Source: a virus
DNA length: 35,914 nt
Strand: one strand, 5' to 3'
Virus record (IMG/VR): IMGVR_UViG_3300046002_005933
Coordinates: 1-35,914 of that record
The position numbers were made by a program, and so were the translations under genes. Numbering within the stretch: position 1 is the stretch's first letter; each line of letters begins with the position of its first letter. Below, one piece after another: positions 14,686 through 22,454 of this stretch. The notes beneath the pieces are model-generated. The model was not told the origin of the DNA. It saw only the letters and a program-made list of their open reading frames with translations, and made no database searches.

Positions 14686-15189
14686 CTATTTGCTGAAAAG
14701 TGAGGCGATATTGCCGATCTTGAGGGTTGCCGAATCCGATGTCCTAGCGGCTTGTTCGGCCAATCCTAACACCCGACGCTCTCCGCTCTTCGACATGATC
14801 CCAAGGATCGTCCCGGTGACAGTGTGCTGGATTTTCAGGTCGGGCGGCAACTTGGCGTAGTCGGCGCAAGCAAGGACTCGCAGCCCTTTCTTGGCGACCT
14901 TCTGCGACCGCTTCACCGCCCCGCTGGCAACCTCTGGGATTTCATCGTTGGACAGGCGGCGAATACCAACACCCATCACAGCGTCAAAGGCGATGCCATC
15001 TTTCAGCAGGCGGCGGCGGGCCGTGTCAAGCTGGCTGCGATGCTCCTGAACGTCGATCTTGGCGACGGTGTTCAATTCGGAGTAGGTGACCACCTGGCCG
15101 ACCTCTACGGATTGAAGATGCTTGGTCAGCAACTCCGCTTCTGCGGACGCTCTGCCGATGGTGTGGGCTGGATTGAGTTCGGTTTGCAT
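14686..15189 (-). CDS. Hypothetical early phage protein, 167 aa
   Basis: Begins MQTELNPAHTIGRASAEAEL. Residues about 20-75 resemble a winged-helix-like module (VGQVVTYSELNTVAKIDV, then TARRRLLKDGIAFDAVMGVG). This is followed by RRLSNDEIPE and a basic helix (KRSQKVAKKGLRVLACADY). The overall pattern recalls a common phage early protein of unknown function with the order helix, YxEL, RRLLK, GIRRL. DNA binding is plausible. The gene is preceded by the NNCRC leader at 15203-15341 and followed by the longer one. Confidence 0.78.
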   Translation of the reverse strand: MQTELNPAHTIGRASAEAELLTKHLQSVEVGQVVTYSELNTVAKIDVQEHRSQLDTARRRLLKDGIAFDAVMGVGIRRLSNDEIPEVASGAVKRSQKVAKKGLRVLACADYAKLPPDLKIQHTVTGTILGIMSKSGERRVLGLAEQAARTSDSATLKIGNIASLFSK

Positions 15190-15202
15190 GGTGTGGATTG
15201 TT

Positions 15203-15341
15203 GCGTCGAGTTGCGAGGTGCGGCGGGGTGTTGTGACGTGCCAAGTCGCGCTGCGAAGAAAAGGGGATGGCGTGTTGAGTTGTGAGGTGCAGCAAAGCGA
15301 AGCGTGGTGCAGTGTAGTATCGTGCGGTGCCGTGGAGCGTC
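15203..15341 (-). repeat. Pentanucleotide NNCRC leader, two blocks with a 14-nt spacer
   Basis: In plus-strand GYGNN phase, 15203-15257 holds 11 units (9 exact GYG) and 15272-15341 holds 14 units (11 exact). They are separated by exactly 14 nt (15258-15271, GAAAAGGGGATGGC). The upstream edge continues as GGAAAGTG at 15342, again like the spacer, and runs into the stop codon of the RHH-like gene. The downstream edge lies 13 bp before the ATG of the 167-aa gene, with the start context CAATCCACACC. The sequence differs from the other leaders except for this periodic pattern, so the period and the CRC triplet appear to be what is conserved. Confidence 0.92.
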
Positions 15342-15350
15342 GGAAAGTGA

Positions 15351-15557
15351 TTAGGATGGTTGGGTGGTGTTGGAGGTTGTCGCAAGAATTTCTTCAGCGA
15401 CCCGTCCGAGGTGGTGGCGGGCAAAACTGCTTTCGCTCCGGTTCTCCACCACGGAAGCCGCTTTGATGCGGTCGCGGAGTGCTTTCGATACTTTGAAACC
15501 GAGGGTGCTGAACTCCTCCTGTTTCCCGTTGGATTTTTTCGGTTGGCGCTTAGGCAT
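15351..15557 (-). CDS. Small ribbon-helix-helix-like regulator, 68 aa
   Basis: Begins MPKRQPKKSNGKQEEF with a basic tail. It then has LGFKVSKALRDRIKAASVVENRSESSFARHHLGRVAEEIL, a beta-strand plus two helices typical of Arc/MetJ or CopG-type DNA-binding proteins (FKVSKALRDRIKA strand-helix, then an N-capped second helix starting at SESSFARHH). It is the first gene of the leftward operon, next to an AT-rich region containing a palindrome, so autoregulation of the early promoter is plausible. It could also be the protein that reads the repeat leaders downstream, but that is speculative. Confidence 0.78.
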   Translation of the reverse strand: MPKRQPKKSNGKQEEFSTLGFKVSKALRDRIKAASVVENRSESSFARHHLGRVAEEILATTSNTTQPS

Positions 15558-16253
15558 GTGCGAAAGATGGCGATTTTAACAACCTTTGCAATATAAATTT
15601 TCATTTTATTGAAAATAGTTTGTATTTCGTTGGAATATCAATGGATTATAGCTCCATCACGGATTCATTCGCTTTGCGCCAGTTGCGCCGCGACTGGAGT
15701 GTCGTTCCCATCTCGAAAAACCGTCTATCTTGCACCGTGTTAGAAACTTTCTCCCTTAGAGCCATCAGCATCTCTCACATTTGCTGTTTGAGAATCGGGC
15801 GGTTAGAGGTATCTCTTGCCGCGACGAGAAAGTGCAATTTCATACGTCAAGCATCTCGGGACCCTGCCCTAGAAAGGCCATCGTTGGTACTGCACTTTCC
15901 CAGCGATGGCCTTCTCCTTTGGAACATTGGCGGTGGCTTAAATCGGGAGGGAAACTTCCCTATGGAGGCAAAGGGCGGCCCTGCAAGCCGTTCACCAGTC
16001 TAGGAACTTCGTCCGGCTCTGATTCCAACCTATCAACCGGGGTTGCGTAAATGGCTCATCCCATTCCGCAAGGAAGAGAGGAGTATCCGAAATCCCCACC
16101 CGGTAGCTGACTTGGACTCTGACCAAATATCCTGAAAAACTCAGGGTAAGAGGTTGGTCTGGTCTAAACCCTTCCGAAGGAAGTTACACTGACTGCCGAG
16201 CGAAGCGAGAGTGAGCAAAGCGAACTTCTGACTAACGACAAACAATCCACCGA
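15558..16253. other. Gene-free divergent region with potential structured RNA
   Basis: About 700 bp between the leftward and rightward early genes hold no convincing gene on either strand. Several foldable elements are present on the plus strand. A 14-bp stem with one G-U pair lies at 15874-15887 / 15900-15913; its 12-nt loop contains TGCACTTTC (15891-15899), which is the exact complement of GAAAGTGCA at 15828-15836, allowing a pseudoknot or switch. AGGGA/TCCCT hairpin arms are at 15948-15961. A nested pair GACCAA (16121-16126)/TTGGTC (16154-16159) encloses CCTGA (16131-16135)/TCAGG (16141-16145), followed by CTTCC-GAA-GGAAG at 16171-16183. These could form a structured leader or a small RNA. 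Confidence 0.5.
15560..15650 (-). promoter_or_regulatory. AT-rich early promoter region with palindromic operator candidate
   Basis: The region upstream of the first leftward gene is strikingly AT-rich compared with the rest of the window. It contains a perfect 7-bp inverted repeat, ATTTTCA at 15597-15603 and TGAAAAT at 15610-15616, with a 6-bp spacer, suitable for a dimeric or RHH-type repressor. On the minus strand a TATAAT hexamer lies at 15650-15645 and a TATATT near 15593. I could not find a convincing -35 for either, so the exact promoter is uncertain. Confidence 0.5.
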
Positions 16254-16793
16254 ATGAATCCACCAACCAAGATCGAACTAACCGAGGCCAAGCTACTTGC
16301 AGGGATGCGAGGCGGGGCCGGACTCAAACAAGCTCAGGCGACATTGCTTGGCGTTTCGTGGCCCCCAAGTGGCGGGTGGAAAAGGTCGTTGATTGGCAAG
16401 CTGATTGACGAAGACAGGTACGAGTTGTTCCTGTCGCTCAAGGAGCAGATGGGGGCGAGAGAAGCATTCAGCCGAATCAAGTCGGTGGTCGCTGAAAACC
16501 AAACGACTGCCAGGAGGCGGCGGAAGAGGGCCCGCAAGGAAAGAAAGCGCATGGGTGAATCTCAACAGGCGGATCAAGTCGAGGTTCAAGCGGTGACAGT
16601 AGAATCACCCCCAGCGACCGACGATCAAACCTTGGGCCTGCTCGCCGCCCGCACCGCCGAGGTCAAGGAACTGCGGCACCTGCTTTCCGTGCTGATTCCG
16701 GTCGTTGAGGATGCCGGGTTGATTACCGACCTTTCCTATGATGACCGGGCGCGGCTGGAGCGGGTCATGAGCAAGATTCCGCTTTCCGCCTGA
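16254..16793 (+). CDS. Hypothetical basic protein, 179 aa
   Basis: Begins MNPPTKIELTEAKLLAGMRG. Residues about 20-65 contain LLGVSWPPSGGWKRSLIGKLI, a module resembling short DNA-interacting domains in phage proteins, though I cannot name it. A strongly basic stretch (RRRRKRARKERKR, around 85-100) follows, then an acidic/polar linker and a C-terminal helical region (ARTAEVKELRHLLSVLI). The gene is preceded by the start context ACAATCCACCGA. It is the first of three rightward genes, probably transcribed from the 15558-16253 region. Confidence 0.78.
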   Translation: MNPPTKIELTEAKLLAGMRGGAGLKQAQATLLGVSWPPSGGWKRSLIGKLIDEDRYELFLSLKEQMGAREAFSRIKSVVAENQTTARRRRKRARKERKRMGESQQADQVEVQAVTVESPPATDDQTLGLLAARTAEVKELRHLLSVLIPVVEDAGLITDLSYDDRARLERVMSKIPLSA

Positions 16794-16815
16794 TTCACCC
16801 CAACAAGAACAATCC

Positions 16816-17106
16816 ATGAGCACCACCAAAACACCGTTCTACCTCCTATCCAGCAAGATTTCCAACTTGCGCCATCGAATGATCTGCAAGGGCTTCGATC
16901 CTACCGAGGTTTGGCTTGGACCCAAGGAAGCGAAAATCATCGAAGACTGGTTCAAGAATGAGGAGAAGATGAACCGAATCAGGTACACGGAAAAGATGAT
17001 GGTCGAAGGAAAGCCCGGTATCGAGCACGCAATCTTCATGGGCCTGACCATCCGCCTGATGGTGAGCGATGGCGTGCGAGTCGGAACCACAATCACACAC
17101 CTATGA
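16816..17106 (+). CDS. Hypothetical protein, 96 aa
   Basis: Begins MSTTKTPFYLLSSKISNLRH. It contains VWLGPKEAKIIEDWFKNEE and EGKPGIEHAIFMGLTIRLM, a pattern seen in small phage proteins that may contain a beta-hairpin and helix. The function is unknown. The leader CCCCAACAAGAACAATCC before ATG matches the phage's C/A-rich start context on this strand too. Its TGA overlaps the next gene's ATG by 4 nt. Confidence 0.75.
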   Translation: MSTTKTPFYLLSSKISNLRHRMICKGFDPTEVWLGPKEAKIIEDWFKNEEKMNRIRYTEKMMVEGKPGIEHAIFMGLTIRLMVSDGVRVGTTITHL

Positions 17107-17339
17107 TCCCCACCCCTGAAACCGACGCGAACCTTCACGAATACCATCATGCTTTCGAGTCGATGCAGCCGAACAAGAACGGCGACTGGGTTCATTCTGA
17201 CTTCGCTCGCAGGCTCGAACGCCAGCGCGACACCATGGCCGCTGCCCTGCGCGAACTCTCGGAACTACCGCTACCCGGCGCGGCTGATGAAATAATCGAA
17301 GCTGCGCTTGCTGCCGCAACTTCTCCGCAGTCTTCGTAA
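17103..17339 (+). CDS. Hypothetical phage protein, 78 aa
   Basis: Begins MIPTPETDANLHEYHHAFES. The sequence PETDAN...WVHSDFARRLERQRD is a familiar pattern of small phage proteins with a conserved TPETDA start and an ARxLERERD helix; their function is unknown to me. The rest is an Ala/Leu-rich helical tail. It is the last gene of the rightward trio and converges on the leftward virion operon 70 bp away. Confidence 0.8.
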   Translation: MIPTPETDANLHEYHHAFESMQPNKNGDWVHSDFARRLERQRDTMAAALRELSELPLPGAADEIIEAALAAATSPQSS

Positions 17340-17371
17340 AATCGCGCTTGTTTCCGTCATTCTGCTTCGCT

Positions 17372-17406
17372 GTGTTCTTGGCAGCGTGAGAACATTATGG
17401 GAACAC
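17372..17406. terminator. Weak hairpin between convergent operons
   Basis: In the 70-bp gap between convergent transcripts, TGTTCT (17373-17378) can pair with AGAACA (17389-17394). Alternatively GTGTTC (17372-17377) can pair with GAACAC (17401-17406). Neither stem is followed by a clear T-run, so this is at best a weak bidirectional terminator. Confidence 0.25.
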
Positions 17407-17409
17407 GGG

Positions 17410-18750
17410 TCAGCGGATTTCCTTCCACTTGACCGAAGCCAAAACCGACGCCCCTGCCGAAGCGGTTGCTTGGGCTGTAACCGTCAGGATGTCCCCTGCG
17501 GCAGTAGCGAGGTGGCGATAAGCGAGAACCGTCTTGCCGGATAGCCCGCGCTCAGCCGTTGACCGAATCGAATTGCTTGCTGGTAGATAGAAGGACTCAA
17601 TGACCCGCCCACCAGTAACAGCCGTTGCCGCCGTGTCCTTGTTCATTACGGATTCAGTTGCCGACACCGCCGCGAATGAAGCGCCTGTGAGCGTGGCGTT
17701 ACGCCGGACCCGAACAACGATTGGCTCAGTGGCAACCGACACGTCGATTCCAATAGGGATGATGACCGCGTGCTGGTTCACTCCGTTGAGTTGGGCTGCT
17801 GCCTGAATCGAAATCAACGGCAGTTCAGTAGTTCCAACGGACAATTCAGTAACGCCCATGTCTGCCGCGAACTCCCGCCCGGCCATGTTTTGAAGGTCGT
17901 TCCCTCCTTCCGAAATGACGCTCGCGCAGACCGCCCGCATGGTGACCGCCGCGCTGGACGATGCGGCCTCGTAATAGACCGGCAGCGATGCTTCTTGGAT
18001 GTAAGGAAATGCCTCCTCGTTTGCGCAGTCGAAGGCGTGAACCGGGATGATCTCGCCGCCGATGTCAAACGCCAGTGTCAACCTTCCGACGTAGAGCGCC
18101 TGCATTTGAACCACAAGAATCTGCATCTTGGTAAGGTCGAGCGTCTTTCCAGATGGGTTGAGCGCACCCGCGCCGAGGGTGTCGATGTTCCAGCTTGCCT
18201 GCGCAACCGACTCGTTGCCCTTTGAAGTGCCGCTGGAGAGAACCAGACTCACGCCAGATGCCGCCTGCTCCAGATATACCCCGTTGGTGCCGTCGTAGTA
18301 ACCCGCCTTGCGGACAGCCCCGGTGCCGGGTGTTGAGCCGAAAAGGAAAGTGACGAAGGCAAGCTGGCCGCGCCCTGGGGTGTACGGGGCGTAGTAGTGG
18401 CTTTGCAGCTTCGAGCTTCCAACGCCAGCGTTGACAACCAAGCTGGCCCATCGCTCGGTTGCGCTGAATGCTGCCGCTACTCCGGTGCCGCTGGCGAGCG
18501 AGTCCCACAGGTCAGAGTCGATTCCGTAGGTCAACTGAGAATCGAAGCGGTAGCCGGGGGCGCTCACCCGCAGGCGGGAGAATGCGTCGGTCGAGGTGGC
18601 CGGTAGGGTAAGCGGCAGGCTACCAACGACGGTGACCGGAGCGGTGATGCTATCAACGATGTGATGCGGGGCCAGCACGCCGCCGCCAACGTCGGTTGCT
18701 TTGACGGTCTGGATGTTGGAGTCTGCGTCGGTGATTCGGAGGTTGCTCAT
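17410..18750 (-). CDS. Virion structural protein, probably tail-associated, 446 aa
   Basis: Begins MSNLRITDADSNIQTVKATD. The segment DAFSRLRVSAPGYRFDSQL (about residues 55-73) matches a family of phage structural proteins I know from many tailed phages by its DAFGRLRVSxPxxLFD signature. The rest is beta-rich, with long Ser/Ala/Gly/Thr stretches typical of fibres or baseplate components. It is the last gene of the leftward virion operon and overlaps the preceding gene by 4 nt. An adsorption or tail-adaptor role is likely, but the exact place in the virion is unknown. Confidence 0.75.
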   Translation of the reverse strand: MSNLRITDADSNIQTVKATDVGGGVLAPHHIVDSITAPVTVVGSLPLTLPATSTDAFSRLRVSAPGYRFDSQLTYGIDSDLWDSLASGTGVAAAFSATERWASLVVNAGVGSSKLQSHYYAPYTPGRGQLAFVTFLFGSTPGTGAVRKAGYYDGTNGVYLEQAASGVSLVLSSGTSKGNESVAQASWNIDTLGAGALNPSGKTLDLTKMQILVVQMQALYVGRLTLAFDIGGEIIPVHAFDCANEEAFPYIQEASLPVYYEAASSSAAVTMRAVCASVISEGGNDLQNMAGREFAADMGVTELSVGTTELPLISIQAAAQLNGVNQHAVIIPIGIDVSVATEPIVVRVRRNATLTGASFAAVSATESVMNKDTAATAVTGGRVIESFYLPASNSIRSTAERGLSGKTVLAYRHLATAAGDILTVTAQATASAGASVLASVKWKEIR

Positions 18751-20015
18751 AGGATTACGATGGATTGGGAGTTTGCGGAGTCTGAGAAGTCAACTTGGCT
18801 GTCACGGTCAAGCACCCATATTGTTTGAGTGTCGAGAGTTTCCGGTGGGTCGCCGATGGCCGGGGTTGGCGCTCCGTCGTAGAACGTCCCGACGTAGAGC
18901 CCTTTCCGCCAGCAAAGCGTGTAGAAGCTGGAGTTTGCCACGGTGACCGGCGCTTGCGGGACTTGGATCGTGGTTGTCAGCGTCTCGGCGGGGATCGTGA
19001 AGCTGTGCGAGTGCGCTCCGTCTGGATTCGGCAGAGTCCCGCCGCTGGGTGTCCCTGTGTAGCCAAAGGTTCCGTACGCAGAACCGGCTTCGTCGTTGAA
19101 GAAGTGAGAGTGTGGCCCGCTCGCTGGAATCTCGATGGTCTTCTCTGCGACGTTGAGATAAATGTCGATGTCCAAGTCGGGCCGCGATTCGAGCCGATAC
19201 GACTTCACGGTGAAATCCAGATTCTTCACTCCGCTTCCAAGCGCAATTTCGATGTTCTTGCCAACGATGGCGGCGGTGATCGGGTCGATTCCCTTGATTC
19301 CGAGATAGCGGTACTCGCCAGTCTCTCGGTCGAACTCGTCAAAGATGTCAACGTCGGCTCCGTCCGCTTTGGTGAATCCCGGAAGATCGTGGTAGTGCGG
19401 CCAGTTGCTTCCGCCATGCTTGATCGTCAGTCGCTCGCTGTCCCCGGTGCCGGTGAGAACTGCGAGGATCACAAACACATCGCCAGCCGTCCCGGCAGTG
19501 GGCCCCACCTTGGGCGCGTAGTGGAGTGACTTTTGATCTGCCCCAACGTCGCGTATCTCGATCATGCCGTTGCTGGTGATGAATCCCGCCGCGTCCACAT
19601 CGAAGGCGATCCCGACTGCCTGGTTCTCGGTGATCGGCCCATGCTCGGTGAGTAGGTTGCCGGTCCAGATGTTGTCGATCTGCCATTCCTTGATTCCATC
19701 AACTGTCCCCCCGCCGCCAGCATCGCTTTTGGGGTTGATTTCGGTAACGCACCCTTCGGAGACTGTGACTGCGCGGGTTCCGTCACTTTTGCGGATAAGC
19801 GTGGTGAACAGCGGGGGAACATCGTTTGCCTCGCGTGGACGCACCGTGCTTTGCACAGGCTGGGGCGTGGCTGCGCCGGGAGCGAACTCGCGGGGCTTTG
19901 GGAAGGGCAGACCGTCCCGGCGCTCAGGAGGGCTCACAGCGCCCATTTCCTGCCCAGTGCCGGGGTTCATCGGCATGGCGAAGTTCTTCTCGAAGATTCG
20001 CGGGTCTGGCTTCAC
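18747..20015 (-). CDS. Tail fibre-like protein with His-rich HxH motifs, 422 aa
   Basis: I place the start at a GTG on the complement of 20013-20015 (GTGA overlap with the preceding gene's stop), giving the N-terminus (M)KPDPRIFEKNFAMP. An internal ATG a few codons later (MPMNPG) is an alternative. The C-terminal third has SGPHSHFFND and DGAHSHSFTIPAE, HxH motifs that in fibre proteins such as T4 gp37 bind metal along the shaft. The sequence is otherwise beta-rich with Gly/Thr-rich loops. It is probably a receptor-binding fibre or base component. Confidence 0.75.
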   Translation of the reverse strand: MKPDPRIFEKNFAMPMNPGTGQEMGAVSPPERRDGLPFPKPREFAPGAATPQPVQSTVRPREANDVPPLFTTLIRKSDGTRAVTVSEGCVTEINPKSDAGGGGTVDGIKEWQIDNIWTGNLLTEHGPITENQAVGIAFDVDAAGFITSNGMIEIRDVGADQKSLHYAPKVGPTAGTAGDVFVILAVLTGTGDSERLTIKHGGSNWPHYHDLPGFTKADGADVDIFDEFDRETGEYRYLGIKGIDPITAAIVGKNIEIALGSGVKNLDFTVKSYRLESRPDLDIDIYLNVAEKTIEIPASGPHSHFFNDEAGSAYGTFGYTGTPSGGTLPNPDGAHSHSFTIPAETLTTTIQVPQAPVTVANSSFYTLCWRKGLYVGTFYDGAPTPAIGDPPETLDTQTIWVLDRDSQVDFSDSANSQSIVIL

Positions 20016-21532
20016 GGGGCAGCGGTGGTGTTGGTGATCGCCGCGCAAGGTGCGCTCAGGTGGATTCCCTTGAGCGTGCTCACCCGCGCATAGTAGGTCG
20101 TGGACGGCTGCAAACCGGTCACCGTGTCGGATTCGAGGTTGGCGGCCCGCTGGTATGCCACAAGGTTCAGGAAGTCTTCATCGAGAGCGACTTCTACGAG
20201 GTGGTCGGTGGCTCCTGCTGCTGCTGTCCAGTCCAGATCAAAGTAATCCGTGCCGGTGGCTGGCGGGTCGAGGTCGGTCGGTGGATCAACAAGAACCACA
20301 GCGGCACCACCACCAGTTCCTTCGGGCGAGTACACCTTGACCGTCGTTCTGAGGAATCCGCCTCGATACTGTTCTTGGTCGTCGTGGGCGATGATGCTTG
20401 CGGGCCAGTCGGTGAAGTTGGTCGCCTCAAACACCCTCAGAGAGCCGGTGTTCTGGGTGTAAGTCGGATCGTCGCTGCCAATGTCGCACTGGCAAACAAC
20501 CCGGCCATGAAGGCAAGGCGGGATGTTGTAGGTGAAAAACGGGCTGGCATAGTTCACATTGTTTTCAAGAAGCTGCTCAACAACCGGAATAACGAATTGC
20601 GACTTGGACCAAGTGCGGGTCGTCTCGGTCTTGCATGGACCGTCGTATCTCTCATGCTTGAACACCAGTAGATTGAAGGTGTCGGCCCCGCCTTGGCGCT
20701 TCGTCCAGTCGAGGATGTCAACGTACTGAAGGACTGCCGGCCAAGTGTAGCGATCATTGCTTGGAACGTCGGCGACCACTGCCACCACCCCGCCCGTGAT
20801 CGTGCCGGCCACCACCTGAGTTGAACGGAACTGATACCATTCAGCGGTCAGCATCCCGCCAGTGTTCTCGAAGCCGGTTGCCTGCACGCCCCAAAACGTG
20901 TTGGTCGGCTGGGTGACCAGTTGGGCGGCGGTGGCACTCGGGGAAGTTCCAGGCACCGTCTCTGACCCGTGGTAAAGCGTGGTGGTGTCAAAAAGTGGCT
21001 TTCCGTTCAGCGGGTCGATTCCGACGCTCACCAGTGGCACCCGCTTGACGTACTGCCGGTTCTCAACCTTGAAGGTCGGCTCAAGCTGCATCCCTGCCCG
21101 ACCCGCGCTGCGAGCAATCAGGATGAATCCATCACCGCTGAAAAGGTTGTCCGAACCGATTGGCATTGCCGACGCCGGGGCGGGTGACGACTTGGAAAAG
21201 CTGCTCGCCGGGTAGATCACCGTGCGGGAAATCGAATCGAAGTTCTGCCCGCCGATGGAACACTTCGACCATTCCCAGTTCGAGAGTAGCTGTACCTCTT
21301 CGCTCGGGATTCTGGCGTGAATGAGCGTCTGGACCTTCTTGTTGTCCTGGGGAGTCTCGTAAGCGTCGATGATCAGGGAATCTGACCAAGTGCTTCCAAG
21401 CTCAAGCGCCATGTTCCCGCCGATGGCCGGGAGAGTCTTTTCGGCGGCGACAGTGCGCCGGGTGGTGTAGATCGTGCCGTTGAGCGGAAGGCTCAGCTTT
21501 TGGGAAGTGGTAATTGAGCTGTATGCGTCCAT
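20012..21532 (-). CDS. Virion protein with C-terminal fibronectin type III domain, 506 aa
   Basis: Begins MDAYSSITTSQKLSLPLNGT. Residues 1-410 are beta-rich with no named domain, including VFKHERYDGPCKTETTRTW and CLHGRVVCQCDIGSDDP. The last 90 residues form a recognisable fibronectin type III repeat (PPTDLDPPATGTDYFDLDW, then GLQPSTTYYARVSTLK), a fold often carried by phage tail proteins for surface or carbohydrate contacts. It is placed between connector-like proteins and the fibre gene, so a tail or baseplate role is likely. Confidence 0.78.
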   Translation of the reverse strand: MDAYSSITTSQKLSLPLNGTIYTTRRTVAAEKTLPAIGGNMALELGSTWSDSLIIDAYETPQDNKKVQTLIHARIPSEEVQLLSNWEWSKCSIGGQNFDSISRTVIYPASSFSKSSPAPASAMPIGSDNLFSGDGFILIARSAGRAGMQLEPTFKVENRQYVKRVPLVSVGIDPLNGKPLFDTTTLYHGSETVPGTSPSATAAQLVTQPTNTFWGVQATGFENTGGMLTAEWYQFRSTQVVAGTITGGVVAVVADVPSNDRYTWPAVLQYVDILDWTKRQGGADTFNLLVFKHERYDGPCKTETTRTWSKSQFVIPVVEQLLENNVNYASPFFTYNIPPCLHGRVVCQCDIGSDDPTYTQNTGSLRVFEATNFTDWPASIIAHDDQEQYRGGFLRTTVKVYSPEGTGGGAAVVLVDPPTDLDPPATGTDYFDLDWTAAAGATDHLVEVALDEDFLNLVAYQRAANLESDTVTGLQPSTTYYARVSTLKGIHLSAPCAAITNTTAAP

Positions 21533-21533
21533 T

Positions 21534-22442
21534 TCACAGGCGGGAAATCATGCGCGTGCCGCTGGCCTTGCGCGGGTTGAGTGAGGCGAGGAGTGAGATT
21601 GCCGTCTGGTAGGCCCGCCCGATTTCCTCGGGATTGCCACCGCCACGGGCGAAGTCACAGGCAAGCAGGCGTTGGCGGGCGACCGGGTAGAAGATCGACT
21701 GCACCCACTGAAGCGGGATTGGCAGCGTGTCGTTGCTGCTCAGGTCGGTGATGACCATGGGAACGACCATGGCGGAGTATTCGAGGAAGCTGTTGACGGT
21801 CGGCGCGGCGGTGAGGCGCAAGCGGTAGGATGGCGCTGCGGTCCCGCTCGGGTTCCATGTTTCGACCAAGTAGCCGCAAGGAGCCCCGCGCAGGTCGGTA
21901 GCCGCGTCAACGTGCCGGTTGAATCCGAAATCCTCCTGCTCGGTTCGCTGGATGTTGGGCGATACAACCGGGGGAATCGGTTTTCCGTTGATAAGCACCT
22001 CGCCGGATACCTCCATCACGTCCGATGGCAGGTCAAGCGACGTGTGCCAAACGGTTGCCGTGGTGGTTCCGGTCACTCCGTCATGCGGAAACTTCAACTC
22101 GACCACCCGCGATGCGTTCTTGATCCGGTTTTCCACGCTGGCCCCGTCGATCTGGATTTGGCAGCCAGTGAACCAGCTTTGCCAAGTTCCTTCGCTGATG
22201 GTGGCTACTGTGCTGCCATTGGTCACCGAGATTGATACACCGCTCACCGGGGCTTTCAGGATCGCCCCGCGCTCGTCGTAGCGGACCCATGGCGAGGACT
22301 TGCCGAACACCTCCTGCAATGCCCCATTCATCGCCAGCAACACCGCCCCGTTTCTGCCGGGGTAGTCGGCGGAATCTGGGATGCTCCGCTCCTCGGGGGA
22401 AAAGAGCGTCATGAGTTGGGTTGCGATGGCGTGAATGGTCAT
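21534..22442 (-). CDS. Probable head-tail connector / adaptor protein, 302 aa
   Basis: Begins MTIHAIATQLMTLFSPEERS. The N-terminal half is helical (RNGAVLLAMNGALQEVFGKS), and the C-terminal half contains WVQSIFYPVARQRLLACDF and EEIGRAYQTAISLLASLNPRKA, a pattern seen in tail-tubular or adaptor proteins of short-tailed phages. It lies between capsid-region genes and tail genes, as expected for a connector. The assignment comes from gene order and general shape, not from a diagnostic motif. Confidence 0.55.
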   Translation of the reverse strand: MTIHAIATQLMTLFSPEERSIPDSADYPGRNGAVLLAMNGALQEVFGKSSPWVRYDERGAILKAPVSGVSISVTNGSTVATISEGTWQSWFTGCQIQIDGASVENRIKNASRVVELKFPHDGVTGTTTATVWHTSLDLPSDVMEVSGEVLINGKPIPPVVSPNIQRTEQEDFGFNRHVDAATDLRGAPCGYLVETWNPSGTAAPSYRLRLTAAPTVNSFLEYSAMVVPMVITDLSSNDTLPIPLQWVQSIFYPVARQRLLACDFARGGGNPEEIGRAYQTAISLLASLNPRKASGTRMISRL

Positions 22443-22454
22443 TGGGAGGGAGGA

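Noticed and set aside
13711-15350. CRISPR-like array
   Set aside because: The units are 5 nt long and degenerate, spacers are 14 nt and similar to each other, and there is no repeat of 23-47 bp, so this is not a CRISPR.
15026-15604. A 192-aa minus-strand reading frame running through the repeat leader
   Set aside because: It stays open only because the C/A-rich 5-nt repeat lacks stop codons. The 5-nt period is incompatible with coding constraint and it overlaps better-supported genes.
15620-16003. A 127-aa plus-strand reading frame in the divergent region
   Set aside because: Its composition is not protein-like (many Ser, Arg and Cys without a folded pattern), it has no plausible start context, and it spans the hairpin/pseudoknot element. 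I treat the region as noncoding.
18795-19529. Long plus-strand frame of 244 aa
   Set aside because: It is antisense to the His-rich fibre gene, has no start context, and its protein composition is irregular.
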